Below the pieces are notes generated by a model. The model saw only the letters and a list, made by a program, of their open reading frames with translations. It was not told where the DNA came from and ran no database searches. Both the position numbers and the translations under genes were made by a program. From NCBI RefSeq assembly GCF_001629735.1, contig NZ_CP015224.1, forward strand, positions 4,628,802 through 4,692,801: a DNA stretch of 64,000 nt, read 5' to 3'. The DNA is from Lysinibacillus sphaericus (GTDB taxonomy: Bacteria > Bacillota > Bacilli > Bacillales_A > Planococcaceae). The stretch's first letter is position 1. Each line of letters starts with the position of its first letter. Below are positions 24,623 to 32,971 of this stretch, piece by piece.

Positions 24623-25548
24623 TTACTACTTTAACCTTAAACGCAGCCATTGACCAAGTATATGAGCTGGACTCTTTAATGATTGGTCAGACAAATCGTG
24701 TGTTACAGAAGTCACAACAAGGTGGTGGAAAAGGGGTTAACGTAGCTCGTGTTATTGCATCACTTGGTGGTGAAGTGAGTATTGGCGGTTTCGTTGGTGG
24801 ATTAAATGGTAGTAAAATAGCCGAGCTTTTACAGGAGGAAAATCTCCAAACTGATTTCGTACAAATAGTGGAGGAAAGCCGGATTTGTTTAACGATTATT
24901 AATCAGCAAACGAAGGAAATGAGCGAGTTGTTAGAGGTAGGACCTACAATTCATGAACAAGAGTGGATAAAAATGTTAAGCTGGATTGAAACACAAGCGG
25001 AACATGCTACCTATTTTGTATTGTCAGGAAGCCTACCCCAAGGTATACAGAAAACGGCATATGCAACGATTATCAAATTATTAAAGGAAAAAGGTATTAG
25101 AGTCGCACTTGATACAAGTGGCGATGCTTTGAAAAAGGGTATTACGGCAATACCTTTCATCATTAAGCCTAATAAGGATGAAATTGCTCAATTAATCGGT
25201 AGGTCTGCTTTGACTCAGGAAGACTTAGTTCATACTGGTGTAAAATTACAAAAAATGGGCATTGAGCATGTATGTTTTTCATTGGGCGAGCAAGGCGCTC
25301 TATTTGTTCATCCGTCAGGGGTTTACAAAGTGAATGCACCATCGATAAATGTGGTCAATACAGTAGGAAGTGGTGATGCCTTTTTAGGAGGACTTATTTA
25401 TAAGCTCTCACATGGTGCAGACCATACAGAGGCATACAAATGGGCTGTTGCCTGTGGCTCAGCGAATGCAGCACATAATGAAATTGCAAAAGTCCAAAGA
25501 AAAAATGTGGAAAAGCTTATCGATGAGATACAAATAACTAAAATATAA
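24619..25548 (+). CDS. Tagatose-6-phosphate kinase / 1-phosphofructokinase (PfkB family)
   Basis: This is a 309-residue PfkB-type kinase. It begins ITTLTLNAAIDQVYEL (the family's TLNPAxD start with Ala replacing Pro), followed by the substrate-binding GGGKGVNVARVIASLGG (about residue 35), and ends with the anion-hole/catalytic-base motif VNTVGSGDAFLGGL (about 250). It phosphorylates tagatose-6-P (LacC) or fructose-1-P (FruK); genomic context favours tagatose-6-P. It overlaps the aldolase gene by four bases. Confidence 0.88.
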   Translation: MITTLTLNAAIDQVYELDSLMIGQTNRVLQKSQQGGGKGVNVARVIASLGGEVSIGGFVGGLNGSKIAELLQEENLQTDFVQIVEESRICLTIINQQTKEMSELLEVGPTIHEQEWIKMLSWIETQAEHATYFVLSGSLPQGIQKTAYATIIKLLKEKGIRVALDTSGDALKKGITAIPFIIKPNKDEIAQLIGRSALTQEDLVHTGVKLQKMGIEHVCFSLGEQGALFVHPSGVYKVNAPSINVVNTVGSGDAFLGGLIYKLSHGADHTEAYKWAVACGSANAAHNEIAKVQRKNVEKLIDEIQITKI

Positions 25549-25567
25549 GAGAAGTAGGGATTTGGTT

Positions 25568-26584
25568 ATGTACACATACAATGAGATTATGGCACAAGGA
25601 CAAAAGTTAGAAAGAACAAAGGACACTGTTCAATTAATTACTTTCAATGAAAAAGCTGTAGATGTAGTGCTTTTCACTGGATGTGGAACATCCTATTATT
25701 TAGCCATTGCAGCAGCGCGATATTATCAAGCCGTTACGGGAGAATTTGCCATTGCGGTACCAGCATCTGAGTTATTTTTACACACAGACACTTTTATATT
25801 AAAGAATAAAAAGTATCTTATTATTGGAATTTCACGATCGGGGACAACTTCGGAAATCATTATGTCCTTAGAGCATTTGAAGGATGCGAAAAATATACGT
25901 ACTATGGCAGTAACATGTAATGGTGACACACCTATGGCAAAATTAACAGATGAATTGATTGCTTTAAATCATATATCAGAAAAAAGCGTGGTCATGACAC
26001 AATCATTTTCTAATATGCTATATGCCTTGCAATTATATGCTACGAAAATTAGTGGAAGAGCGGATATGCTGGAACAATTAGAGAAAATCCCCGCTCTTGT
26101 GCATTCAGCATTAGGCAATGGACAGCAGTTAACGCAGGTGACTGAAGATGCTTCCATAAAGCGCTTTATTTTTTTAGGGTCAGGTGTTTTTAATGGGTTG
26201 GCTAAAGAAGCAACATTAAAGCTGAAGGAAATGACCCAAACGGAATGTGAAAGTTACTCAAATTTAGAATTCCGACATGGTCCAATTTCTATTGTCGATC
26301 AGGAAACGGTTGTTATTATATTTACACAAAATGAAACGAAGGAATATGATCAGGCATTAGTGAAGGATATTCAAAAGCTTGGAGGCTTCGTTGTTATTAT
26401 CGGTATAGCTTCTGAAGAATTAGAAGCAGATTTAATTTTTAAGCTATCTGCAGAAGTAGATGATGTAAATCGCCTTGTTGAAGCGGTTCCTTACTTCCAA
26501 CTTTTAGCTTATCAGCATGCCATATTTAAAGGGCGTAATCCCGATAAACCACGTAATTTAACACAAGTCGTCAAACTTTCATAA
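25568..26584 (+). CDS. agaS: SIS-domain sugar isomerase/deaminase (AgaS type)
   Basis: This 338-residue protein has two SIS domains. Typical elements are the phosphosugar-binding loops FTGCGTSYYLAIAAA (about residue 38) and GISRSGTTSEII (about 92), TQSFSNMLYALQLYA, and the Glu-containing KEMTQTECESYSNLEFRHGP (about 220-240). AgaS proteins convert galactosamine-6-P to tagatose-6-P with release of ammonia; the homologous GlmS-like deaminase for glucosamine-6-P is the alternative. ATG 25568 is chosen, two codons after a TTG. The gene follows the kinase by 19 bases in the same operon. Confidence 0.85.
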   Translation: MYTYNEIMAQGQKLERTKDTVQLITFNEKAVDVVLFTGCGTSYYLAIAAARYYQAVTGEFAIAVPASELFLHTDTFILKNKKYLIIGISRSGTTSEIIMSLEHLKDAKNIRTMAVTCNGDTPMAKLTDELIALNHISEKSVVMTQSFSNMLYALQLYATKISGRADMLEQLEKIPALVHSALGNGQQLTQVTEDASIKRFIFLGSGVFNGLAKEATLKLKEMTQTECESYSNLEFRHGPISIVDQETVVIIFTQNETKEYDQALVKDIQKLGGFVVIIGIASEELEADLIFKLSAEVDDVNRLVEAVPYFQLLAYQHAIFKGRNPDKPRNLTQVVKLS

Positions 26585-26683
26585 TAGTAGACTCTTCCAT
26601 AGGTAATAGATATATTTCTATCTTTTACTTTCTGATAATTTTGAATTTAAGTGAATCCTGTGTGGAAAACTGGTGATGAAAAG

Positions 26684-27559
26684 ATGAGTCATATTTTAGT
26701 AGCCGATGTTGGTGGGACAAAGTTAGCCACAGCTTTATTCAACCAACACCAGCAGCTCTTAATTAAAAGAGAGGTACCAAGTGATATTTCAACTAGAGAC
26801 GCTTTATTCCATTGTTTAATCAACAGCTTTGAGTTGCTCTGTATGGAGAAGAAGCTCTCTTTTAAAGATATCTCTAAGGTAAGCATTGGTTTACCTGGTA
26901 TTGTTGATGTTCAAAAAGGTCTAGCCATCTATCAAAATAATATACCGTGGCGTAACTTTCCGATTTGTGAACGCTTAGTTGAATTTTTTCCCCATGCACA
27001 GATTATGATGGATAACGATGTGCATATGGCAGCCTGGGGAGAGTATAATGCTAGAGGATTTCAGAAGGAAACGATGGTATATGTAACATTAAGTACAGGG
27101 ATATCTTGTTGTACCATCGTTAATGGTGAATTTTTACGAGGAACAGGATTAGCTGGTGAAATAGGGTTTAATATTGTCGGTCATGCTGGTGAAACGTTAG
27201 AGGAAAGTGTCGCTGGGCCAGCTATAGAAAAGCTGGGAAGAGTATTACTAGGAAATTCAGCTATTCGATTAAAAGATATGATGGAGCTCTATTACAAGGG
27301 TGACCCTATCATGGAGAAGGTGTTGCAGCAAATTATTGATTGCATGGAAAAACAGTTACACCAAATGATTTTAATGCTTGATCCACACTGCATCGTATTA
27401 GGCGGAGGTTTTTTTAATCATCAGCCGAAAATCATCGAGCAGATTAAAGAGGTCATTCAGCAACGTTTGTTACGTACGCCTTTTGAAGGGAAAGAGCAAA
27501 TTATAGAGAGTAGTATTCGGAAAGCTGAGGCAGGTCTGTATGGTGCAGCAATGAAGTAA
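26684..27559 (+). CDS. ROK-family sugar kinase (candidate N-acetylgalactosamine kinase)
   Basis: This is a 291-residue ROK kinase. It begins with the phosphate-binding loop VADVGGTKLATALF, then has GLPGIVDVQKG, the catalytic Asp in MMDNDVHMAAWGEY and LSTGISCCTIVNGEFLRG. The usual ROK zinc motif (CxCGxxGCxE after the GHxx segment) is missing: the segment after the His in IVGHAGE runs straight into TLEESVAGPAIEKLG. ATG 26684 gives the standard family start; a GTG 11 codons upstream is possible. It would phosphorylate the amino sugar at C6 after ABC uptake, a step needed here because no PTS is encoded in the window. Confidence 0.85.
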   Translation: MSHILVADVGGTKLATALFNQHQQLLIKREVPSDISTRDALFHCLINSFELLCMEKKLSFKDISKVSIGLPGIVDVQKGLAIYQNNIPWRNFPICERLVEFFPHAQIMMDNDVHMAAWGEYNARGFQKETMVYVTLSTGISCCTIVNGEFLRGTGLAGEIGFNIVGHAGETLEESVAGPAIEKLGRVLLGNSAIRLKDMMELYYKGDPIMEKVLQQIIDCMEKQLHQMILMLDPHCIVLGGGFFNHQPKIIEQIKEVIQQRLLRTPFEGKEQIIESSIRKAEAGLYGAAMK

Positions 27560-27615
27560 TAAAAAACAGTGGTGCGATTAGGAAAATGGGAAATTACATC
27601 GATAAAAATTTCATA

Positions 27616-27664
27616 AAAAGACCCAACTTCTTTCTATCCCCTATATAGAGAAATTGGGTCTTTT
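27616..27664 (+). terminator. Intrinsic terminator of the amino-sugar operon
   Basis: An 11-bp stem AAAAGACCCAA / TTGGGTCTTTT with a loop that can extend it further, about 60 bases after the ROK kinase. Confidence 0.7.
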
Positions 27665-27782
27665 ACATTTGTATGTTTTTAGTACGTAAATGTCATGAAT
27701 GGTAGAGGAGAATAACTAACTGTCAAATAGAACGGTTAATCTGAAATTAGTGAGGTTGATTGCACATTAAACTGTAAAAAGA

Positions 27783-27808
27783 GAAACAGACTTGTTGTAG
27801 TCTGTTTC
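27783..27808. terminator. Intrinsic terminator, probably of msmX
   Basis: A perfect 10-bp stem GAAACAGACT / AGTCTGTTTC with a 6-base loop and T-runs on both strands. It lies just downstream of the minus-strand ATPase gene and also backs up the plus-strand operon. Confidence 0.75.
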
Positions 27809-27840
27809 CTTTTCAATGAGGCTTATACTTGTCTATTATT

Positions 27841-28938
27841 CTAACGAATGCGTTGCTCTGTTTCTAAGTCAAAGAAATGAGCTCGTGACATATCAAAAAG
27901 TAGGTGTGCTAATTGGCCCTGAGTAATTTTGGTATCAGAGTTTACACGTGCAATATAAGGCTGTCCATTTAACTGTGCATGTAGCATAAGCTCAGCACCT
28001 GTTAATTCGGATACATCAACATTTGCTTCAATAGCTGAGAAGAATGGCTCAGAAATGACAGAAGATTTTTCATATATATGTTCAGGACGAATGCCAAGAA
28101 TCAATTCTTTTTGTAAGTATCCTTGCTCTAATAATAATTTGGATTTTTCTGCTGGAATGGTTAATGTAATAGGTCCTAATTGAATCCCTTCCTCATAGAA
28201 AACCCCTTTAAAAAAGTTCATTGATGGTGAGCCTATAAAACCACCAACAAATTTATTTTCAGGTAATCTGTATACTTCTTCAGGCGTACCAATTTGTTGA
28301 ACAATACCATCCTTCATGACAACAAGGCGTGTTGCCATTGTCATTGCTTCAGTTTGGTCATGTGTTACGTAAATTGTCGTTGTTTTTAATCGTCGATGAA
28401 GCTTAGTAATTTCTGCACGCATTTGCACGCGTAGCTTTGCATCTAAATTGGACAATGGCTCGTCCATTAAGAAAATATTTGCATCTCGGACGATTGCTCG
28501 ACCAAGGGCAACTCGTTGTCTCTGACCACCCGATAGAGCTTTAGGCTTACGATCTAAATACTTTTCTAAATCGAGTATGGCTGCTGCGTTGTGAACACGT
28601 TCTTTAATTTCTTGTTTTGAAAATTTTCGAAGCTTTAAGCCAAATGCCATGTTGTCATATACTGTCATATGTGGATAGAGTGCATAGTTTTGAAACACCA
28701 TCGCTATATCACGTTCCTTAGATGGCACATCATTCATTTTCCTGTTATCAATTAAAAAATCGCCTTCCGAAATTTCCTCTAACCCTGCTATCATACGTAA
28801 TGTTGTTGACTTTCCACAACCTGAAGGACCAACAAGTACAATAAACTCTCGATCCTGAACTGTTAAATTAAAATCAGATACAGCCGTTACACCACCATCG
28901 TATATTTTATAAATATGATTAAGTACAATTTTCTCCAT
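27841..28938 (-). CDS. msmX: MsmX/UgpC-type sugar ABC transporter ATPase
   Basis: This is a 365-residue ATP-binding protein of the MalK/UgpC/MsmX group. It has Walker A GPSGCGKST (about residue 37), the Q-loop FQNYALYPHMT, signature LSGGQRQRVALGRA, Walker B IFLMDEPLSNLD, the H-loop YVTHDQTEAM and a C-terminal TOBE-like regulatory domain (EFVGGF equivalent KFVGGFIGSPSMNF). LplB/YtcP/LplA importers lack a dedicated ATPase, and MsmX-type proteins serve several such systems, so it probably powers the importer at 17.4-20.9 kb, from which it is convergently placed. SD AAAGGGGA precedes ATG 28938. Confidence 0.9.
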   Translation of the reverse strand: MEKIVLNHIYKIYDGGVTAVSDFNLTVQDREFIVLVGPSGCGKSTTLRMIAGLEEISEGDFLIDNRKMNDVPSKERDIAMVFQNYALYPHMTVYDNMAFGLKLRKFSKQEIKERVHNAAAILDLEKYLDRKPKALSGGQRQRVALGRAIVRDANIFLMDEPLSNLDAKLRVQMRAEITKLHRRLKTTTIYVTHDQTEAMTMATRLVVMKDGIVQQIGTPEEVYRLPENKFVGGFIGSPSMNFFKGVFYEEGIQLGPITLTIPAEKSKLLLEQGYLQKELILGIRPEHIYEKSSVISEPFFSAIEANVDVSELTGAELMLHAQLNGQPYIARVNSDTKITQGQLAHLLFDMSRAHFFDLETEQRIR

Positions 28939-29020
28939 ATTTAATCCCCTTTGTTCTTTTATTCAGTGTAAATAAAGTAAGGAAGAAAACCAATGTTTAA
29001 TGTGCATAATTTTCAGTTAA

Positions 29021-29926
29021 TTAATTTTGTGCATTTTGTAAAAAGGACCAAAGATAACTAGCAAAGTAAACAAGAATAACACCATCTAAATTTTTGATAG
29101 TAATATTGGTGATTTCTTGAAACTTTAATAATCGATAGGTAAGCGTATTACGATGTATATGTAATTTTTTGGATGTCGACGAAATATTGAAACCACATTC
29201 ACAAAAAGTTTTAATTGTTTCCAATAATTCCTTGTCTGACTTTAAAGGTAGAATAATCTGCTCTTCAATAAATTTAAGAATAGAAGTGGGCAATTGTTCT
29301 GTTAATAAAATAGGGAATATTGTTTGAAATGAATAATAAGGTTCAGCAGTTCTTAAATGTAAGCATTCTTTGAACCATTGTGCTTCTCTTTGGAATTTAA
29401 CTGGAAAATTTTGATCAATTACATAAAATTCTCCTACATATAAATGGATGCGGACATAAAAATCTACTTCAATCGTACGAATAAGGGCAAGTAAATCTTC
29501 CCTCTCATTTATGGAACAGTTTTCAGGTTCAATAAGTAAAAAGTGATTAGTAGCAACTTGAATGAATATCGTATCTTCCTGAAAAAAATTGTATAGCGCT
29601 TCTTTTAATGCTTCTAAAGGAGGGTTTTCGTTTATAAAAGTTATTTGAATAACACGTGCTTTCTTAAAGGTTAATTTGGATGGCATGTCACCATTTGAGT
29701 AAATAAATTCATACCATATATCCGAGGCTTGAAATAGTGACGAAGTAACTTCAGTATAAAAAACCGTCAGCCATTCGTAGTCCCGGTGTGAAACCTCATG
29801 CTTTGAGATAGAGAACCATTCCTTAGTTTCGTGATGGTAAAAAATATGACAGTCATTTGATAGTTGAGTTGGCTTGGAACGATAATAACGATAGGAAGGA
29901 AACAATGCTTTGAGATTTAAGTTCAT
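29021..29926 (-). CDS. PucR/CdaR-like transcriptional regulator
   Basis: This protein of about 301 residues has the PucR-type C-terminal helix-turn-helix (about residues 235-290): TIKTFCECGFNISSTSKKLH followed by IHRNTLTYRLLKFQEIT, the signature that recruits this family to DNA. The rest is poorly conserved and I see no recognisable ligand domain. ATG 29926 follows GAAAAGGAG; the open frame continues 12 codons upstream without support. It is 82 bases upstream of msmX in the same direction, so it may form an operon with, or control, the shared sugar ATPase. Confidence 0.78.
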   Translation of the reverse strand: MNLNLKALFPSYRYYRSKPTQLSNDCHIFYHHETKEWFSISKHEVSHRDYEWLTVFYTEVTSSLFQASDIWYEFIYSNGDMPSKLTFKKARVIQITFINENPPLEALKEALYNFFQEDTIFIQVATNHFLLIEPENCSINEREDLLALIRTIEVDFYVRIHLYVGEFYVIDQNFPVKFQREAQWFKECLHLRTAEPYYSFQTIFPILLTEQLPTSILKFIEEQIILPLKSDKELLETIKTFCECGFNISSTSKKLHIHRNTLTYRLLKFQEITNITIKNLDGVILVYFASYLWSFLQNAQN

Positions 29927-30408
29927 GAAAGACTCCTTTTCTTTCGATATATAGTAAAACATTTAACTGAAAAGTCATACGGGAAAAATTCGTAAAAATA
30001 TATAATCAAACGTGCTTTAAAATTTTCTACCATTACTAGTAATAATAAATGTTAGGGTGAAAAAAGTTAAGAAGTGTAAATAAATTCATAGCCATGAAGA
30101 TGGTGAATAAGAATGGTTAATTCTTATTCATTAGGGCCCCCTGTTCAAAAAAGAGTAAAGATAGTAGAATAGCCTAATGTTTCAATACCGTAGACAAACT
30201 TTAAAAAGTTTTAGTTGTGTTTTCCGCAGAAGTTCCCCTTCGTTCCCATCAACTTTTCCCCATTTAGTATTGATTGTAAAGGAGTGTTAGTTATTGGTGG
30301 AATGAACTTGCACTTGATCGACAGCACAGGGGTCACAATTTAAAACTAGTTTCAAGGTGATCACTTCTAAAAGGAGGATTACAGTTGTAAGTAGTCCATT
30401 ATAATTAG
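29927..30408. other. Intergenic region without a recognised gene
   Basis: I find no convincing coding frame. It holds a perfect 10-bp inverted repeat (GAATAAGAAT / ATTCTTATTC, 30105-30129, 5-base spacer) not followed by Ts, so possibly an operator, and an orphan AAGGAGGA ribosome-site-like sequence at 30370 followed almost at once by a stop codon. This could be the remnant of a lost gene. Confidence 0.4.
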
Positions 30409-30443
30409 AAAATCCATTTACTAGTGATTAGTAAATGGATTTT
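30409..30443. terminator. Intrinsic terminator
   Basis: A perfect 14-bp stem AAAATCCATTTACT and complement, 7-base loop, immediately downstream of the minus-strand binding-protein gene. Confidence 0.8.
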
Positions 30444-30448
30444 TTCAT

Positions 30449-31324
30449 TTATGATGACTTCCCGTCTTTTGTCCAGTCAGCTACTTTATCTTGATTGTCG
30501 TTAATCCATTTCTTGGCTGCTTCCGTAGCACTCATACCTTCCATAATATCAAACATCACACTTTCAATATCTTCGGCAGTCCAATAGAAACGATCTAGGA
30601 CATCATACGCCTCAGATGCATCTTCTTTTAATCCTTTACGAGCGAATGTACCAATATATTCTTCTGTACCATATAAACCTTTAGGGTCTTCTAAATATTT
30701 TAAATCGTAGGCATTAAAGATCCAGTGGGGTGACCAACCTGTAATAATGATTTCATCATGGTTTGAAATGGCTTGACTAAGGGCTGCGGTCATGGCACCG
30801 GCTGAAGAGGTTAAAACATTCCAACCTTCTAAATTGGGATATTCCTTATAGGCATTTTCGGTTGTAGCCATCATATTAGCCCCTGGTTCAATGCCTGTAA
30901 TTGTTTTATTGGCTTGAGTTGTTAAGTCTTCAATTGAATTAACATCCATATAACTTGGAACGACTAAGCCAATTTTAGCACCAGTAAGGTTTTCGCCTAA
31001 ATTCTCAATTTTATCTTTGTATTTCTCTACTTGAGGAGCATGTGTTTGCGGTAACCAGGCAGATACCATACCGTCAACCTCACCGTTCGCAAGTGCCTCC
31101 CACATGATGCCATTGTCTAATGGTGTTAGTGTTACATCATATCCTAAATTTTCTAATACTTGTCCTACCACATGAGTAGAAGCAACCTCTGTATCCCATT
31201 CAACATACGCCAAGTTAATTTCTTTTTTATCTTTCGTACCAGCATCTGCAGAACCACATGCAGCTAATAGTAGTAGGCATGAAAAAACAAATCCTATCTT
31301 CCATACTTTTGAATATCTCATCAT
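30449..31324 (-). CDS. Glycine betaine/choline-type substrate-binding lipoprotein (OpuAC family), orphan
   Basis: This is a 291-residue lipoprotein (LLLAAC, Cys23). Family features are NLAYVEWDTEVASTHVVGQV, the first ligand-loop Trp in VSAWLPQTHAPQ, GAKIGLVVP, TGIEPGANMM and IITGWSPHWIFNAYDLKYL (aromatic cage), matching OpuAC/ProX-like binding proteins for quaternary ammonium compounds. No permease or ATPase gene is adjacent on either side. It therefore probably works with an Opu system encoded elsewhere. A second ATG, one codon in, has the better spacing to AAAGGGG. Confidence 0.88.
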   Translation of the reverse strand: MMRYSKVWKIGFVFSCLLLLAACGSADAGTKDKKEINLAYVEWDTEVASTHVVGQVLENLGYDVTLTPLDNGIMWEALANGEVDGMVSAWLPQTHAPQVEKYKDKIENLGENLTGAKIGLVVPSYMDVNSIEDLTTQANKTITGIEPGANMMATTENAYKEYPNLEGWNVLTSSAGAMTAALSQAISNHDEIIITGWSPHWIFNAYDLKYLEDPKGLYGTEEYIGTFARKGLKEDASEAYDVLDRFYWTAEDIESVMFDIMEGMSATEAAKKWINDNQDKVADWTKDGKSS

Positions 31325-31563
31325 ATTCCCCTTTCAATAATTCCTTACCTCTTAGTGAAAATTAATAAATATCAATAAGTAACAACTTAATTTTATATAC
31401 AAGTTGTTACTTTTGTCAAATAGAGGTTTCCTGTAACTCATGCAATAAAATGAAGAATGAATCATGGAAAAGGTGCTGAATAAGGGACTAAGAAGCCCAT
31501 AGATTTTTAACTCGATTACATATGATAGGTGAAAATGGAGACTGGGTTTTGAGGAGGCTTAGT

Positions 31564-32136
31564 ATGCACTGGATTACTATTATTCTAATAGGGATTGCTG
31601 CAAATCTAGACAATTTGGGGATTGGGCTTGCTTATGGTGTCAAGCAAGTTAAAATCCCTATTTTATCGAATGCAGTGATCGCTGGCATGTCAATGATTGT
31701 CACATATGTCGCTGTAACAGCTGGCAGCACTGTTGTTGAATACATTTCACCGCATACTGCCAATTTATTAGGAAGTTTACTATTATGCGTTATAGGCATA
31801 TGGACCTTGATGTCCAATAACTTTTCTAAACAGCGGATAGCAGGGAACCCTGAGCTTTTTGATGAAGATAAAAATTTAGTGATCTCAACTCGAGAGGCAA
31901 TGGCACTCGGTTTTGTATTGTCAGCTAATTGCTTGGCAGGGGGCATTGCCATTGGAGCAAATGGCATCTCTGCAATATGGACAGTAATTTCCATCGGTGT
32001 CTTTTCTTTTGTTACGGTGGGGGTAGGCAGTCAATGTGGGGCGTTGCTCGCCAAAACGTTTATTGGCAGGCATTCAACAGCTATTTCAGGATGGTTATTA
32101 TTATTGATTGGTATTTTAGAGATGTTTGCTAAATAA
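31564..32136 (+). CDS. YtaF/MntP-like sporulation membrane protein
   Basis: This is a 190-residue membrane protein with about six helices, an internal two-fold pattern and the short repeated motif at the first helix (AANLDNLGIGLAYGVK) and the fourth (SANCLAGGIAIGANGI), as in YtaF/MntP proteins, where the acidic residues bind a divalent cation. YtaF is annotated as a sporulation membrane protein; MntP exports manganese. ATG 31564 follows GAGGAGG; the frame is open upstream without a site. It is a single-gene unit with its own terminator. The transported species cannot be judged from sequence. Confidence 0.75.
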   Translation: MHWITIILIGIAANLDNLGIGLAYGVKQVKIPILSNAVIAGMSMIVTYVAVTAGSTVVEYISPHTANLLGSLLLCVIGIWTLMSNNFSKQRIAGNPELFDEDKNLVISTREAMALGFVLSANCLAGGIAIGANGISAIWTVISIGVFSFVTVGVGSQCGALLAKTFIGRHSTAISGWLLLLIGILEMFAK

Positions 32137-32151
32137 AATGATGAGCGAGAG

Positions 32152-32180
32152 TATCACCAAATTTTGGTGATATTCTTTTT
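32152..32180 (+). terminator. Intrinsic terminator
   Basis: A 9-bp stem TATCACCAA / TTGGTGATA with a 3-base loop and a T-rich tail. Confidence 0.75.
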
Positions 32181-32226
32181 ATTAGGAGGAAAATTTGACA
32201 TATTGAGGACGAATTTGGATTAATAG

Positions 32227-32289
32227 TTGACATTGACTGGCAGTAACGATTATTCTTGGGAGTAGAATCGTAATTGAGAATTATTTTCG
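32227..32289 (+). promoter_or_regulatory. Promoter region and Fur-box-like site of the heme locus
   Basis: TTGACA (32227-32232) is followed 17 bases later by TTATTC. At 32275-32289, TGAGAATTATTTTCG matches the 7-1-7 Fur consensus TGATAATnATTATCA at 11 of 14 defined positions. Iron-responsive control is what is known for Isd loci. Confidence 0.5.
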
Positions 32290-32352
32290 TTTACATGGAA
32301 GTGAATCTATCAATTAGGATGTTTTATTATGACTAAGGGAGGCGTGCAACAC

Positions 32353-32970
32353 ATGAAGAAAATGCTCATGTTGATCATGCTTGTTAGTATTTTTTTCGTT
32401 AACTTCGGGTTAACGCAAGCATCTGCTCAGCTGGCTGATGGCACTCATTCGATAAAATATCAGGTCAATAAACCTGAAAGTAATTCCGCATCCATTGCTA
32501 ATGATTATTTTGTAAAACCGGCTAAAGTGACGGTGAAGAATGGCACTGCTGTAGTACAAATTACATTAAAAAACAGTGCATGGATTACGAAATTTCAACC
32601 ACCAGGTGGAGCAACTGTAGTGAGTGAAGATCAAGCAACAGATACACGAACGGTACAATTCACTGTTAAAGACCTAACAAAACCTGTAGTAACAGCGATG
32701 AAAATTGATATTGATGATATCAATTATCATCATGAATACAGTGTATCACTTGTATTTGATGCCACATCAATTGCAAATACAGCGACTGCTTCTACTCAAC
32801 AGACAGAATCCAGTAAATCTCAACCTACTTCTTCAGCAACTACAACTGGAAGTCAAGTGCCCAATCCACAAACAGATGATGCAACACCTTATCTATTAAT
32901 CGTTGCGTTAGTGGGGTCAGCATTTTTACTTTATAGAAAAAAACTACAAACAAAAACGGAGGGTCAATAA
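32353..32970 (+). CDS. NEAT-domain heme-binding surface protein with sortase B-type sorting signal (IsdC-like)
   Basis: This 205-residue exported protein has a signal peptide (about 1-27), one NEAT domain (about 30-145), a Ser/Thr/Gln-rich linker and a C-terminal sorting signal: NPQTDD, a hydrophobic helix and RKK. NPQT is the sortase B recognition type and a class B sortase is encoded at the end of this locus. The heme-ligand motif YxxxY is intact (NYHHEYSVSLVF) and the 3-10 helix loop region is present. It would be cross-linked within the cell wall and relay heme to the lipoprotein IsdE. ATG 32353 follows AAGGGAGG. Confidence 0.92.
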   Translation: MKKMLMLIMLVSIFFVNFGLTQASAQLADGTHSIKYQVNKPESNSASIANDYFVKPAKVTVKNGTAVVQITLKNSAWITKFQPPGGATVVSEDQATDTRTVQFTVKDLTKPVVTAMKIDIDDINYHHEYSVSLVFDATSIANTATASTQQTESSKSQPTSSATTTGSQVPNPQTDDATPYLLIVALVGSAFLLYRKKLQTKTEGQ

Positions 32971-32971
32971 A

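Noticed and set aside
16202..28938. Phosphotransferase (PTS) system for the amino sugar
   Set aside because: No EII component was found; uptake is by the ABC importer with phosphorylation by the ROK kinase.
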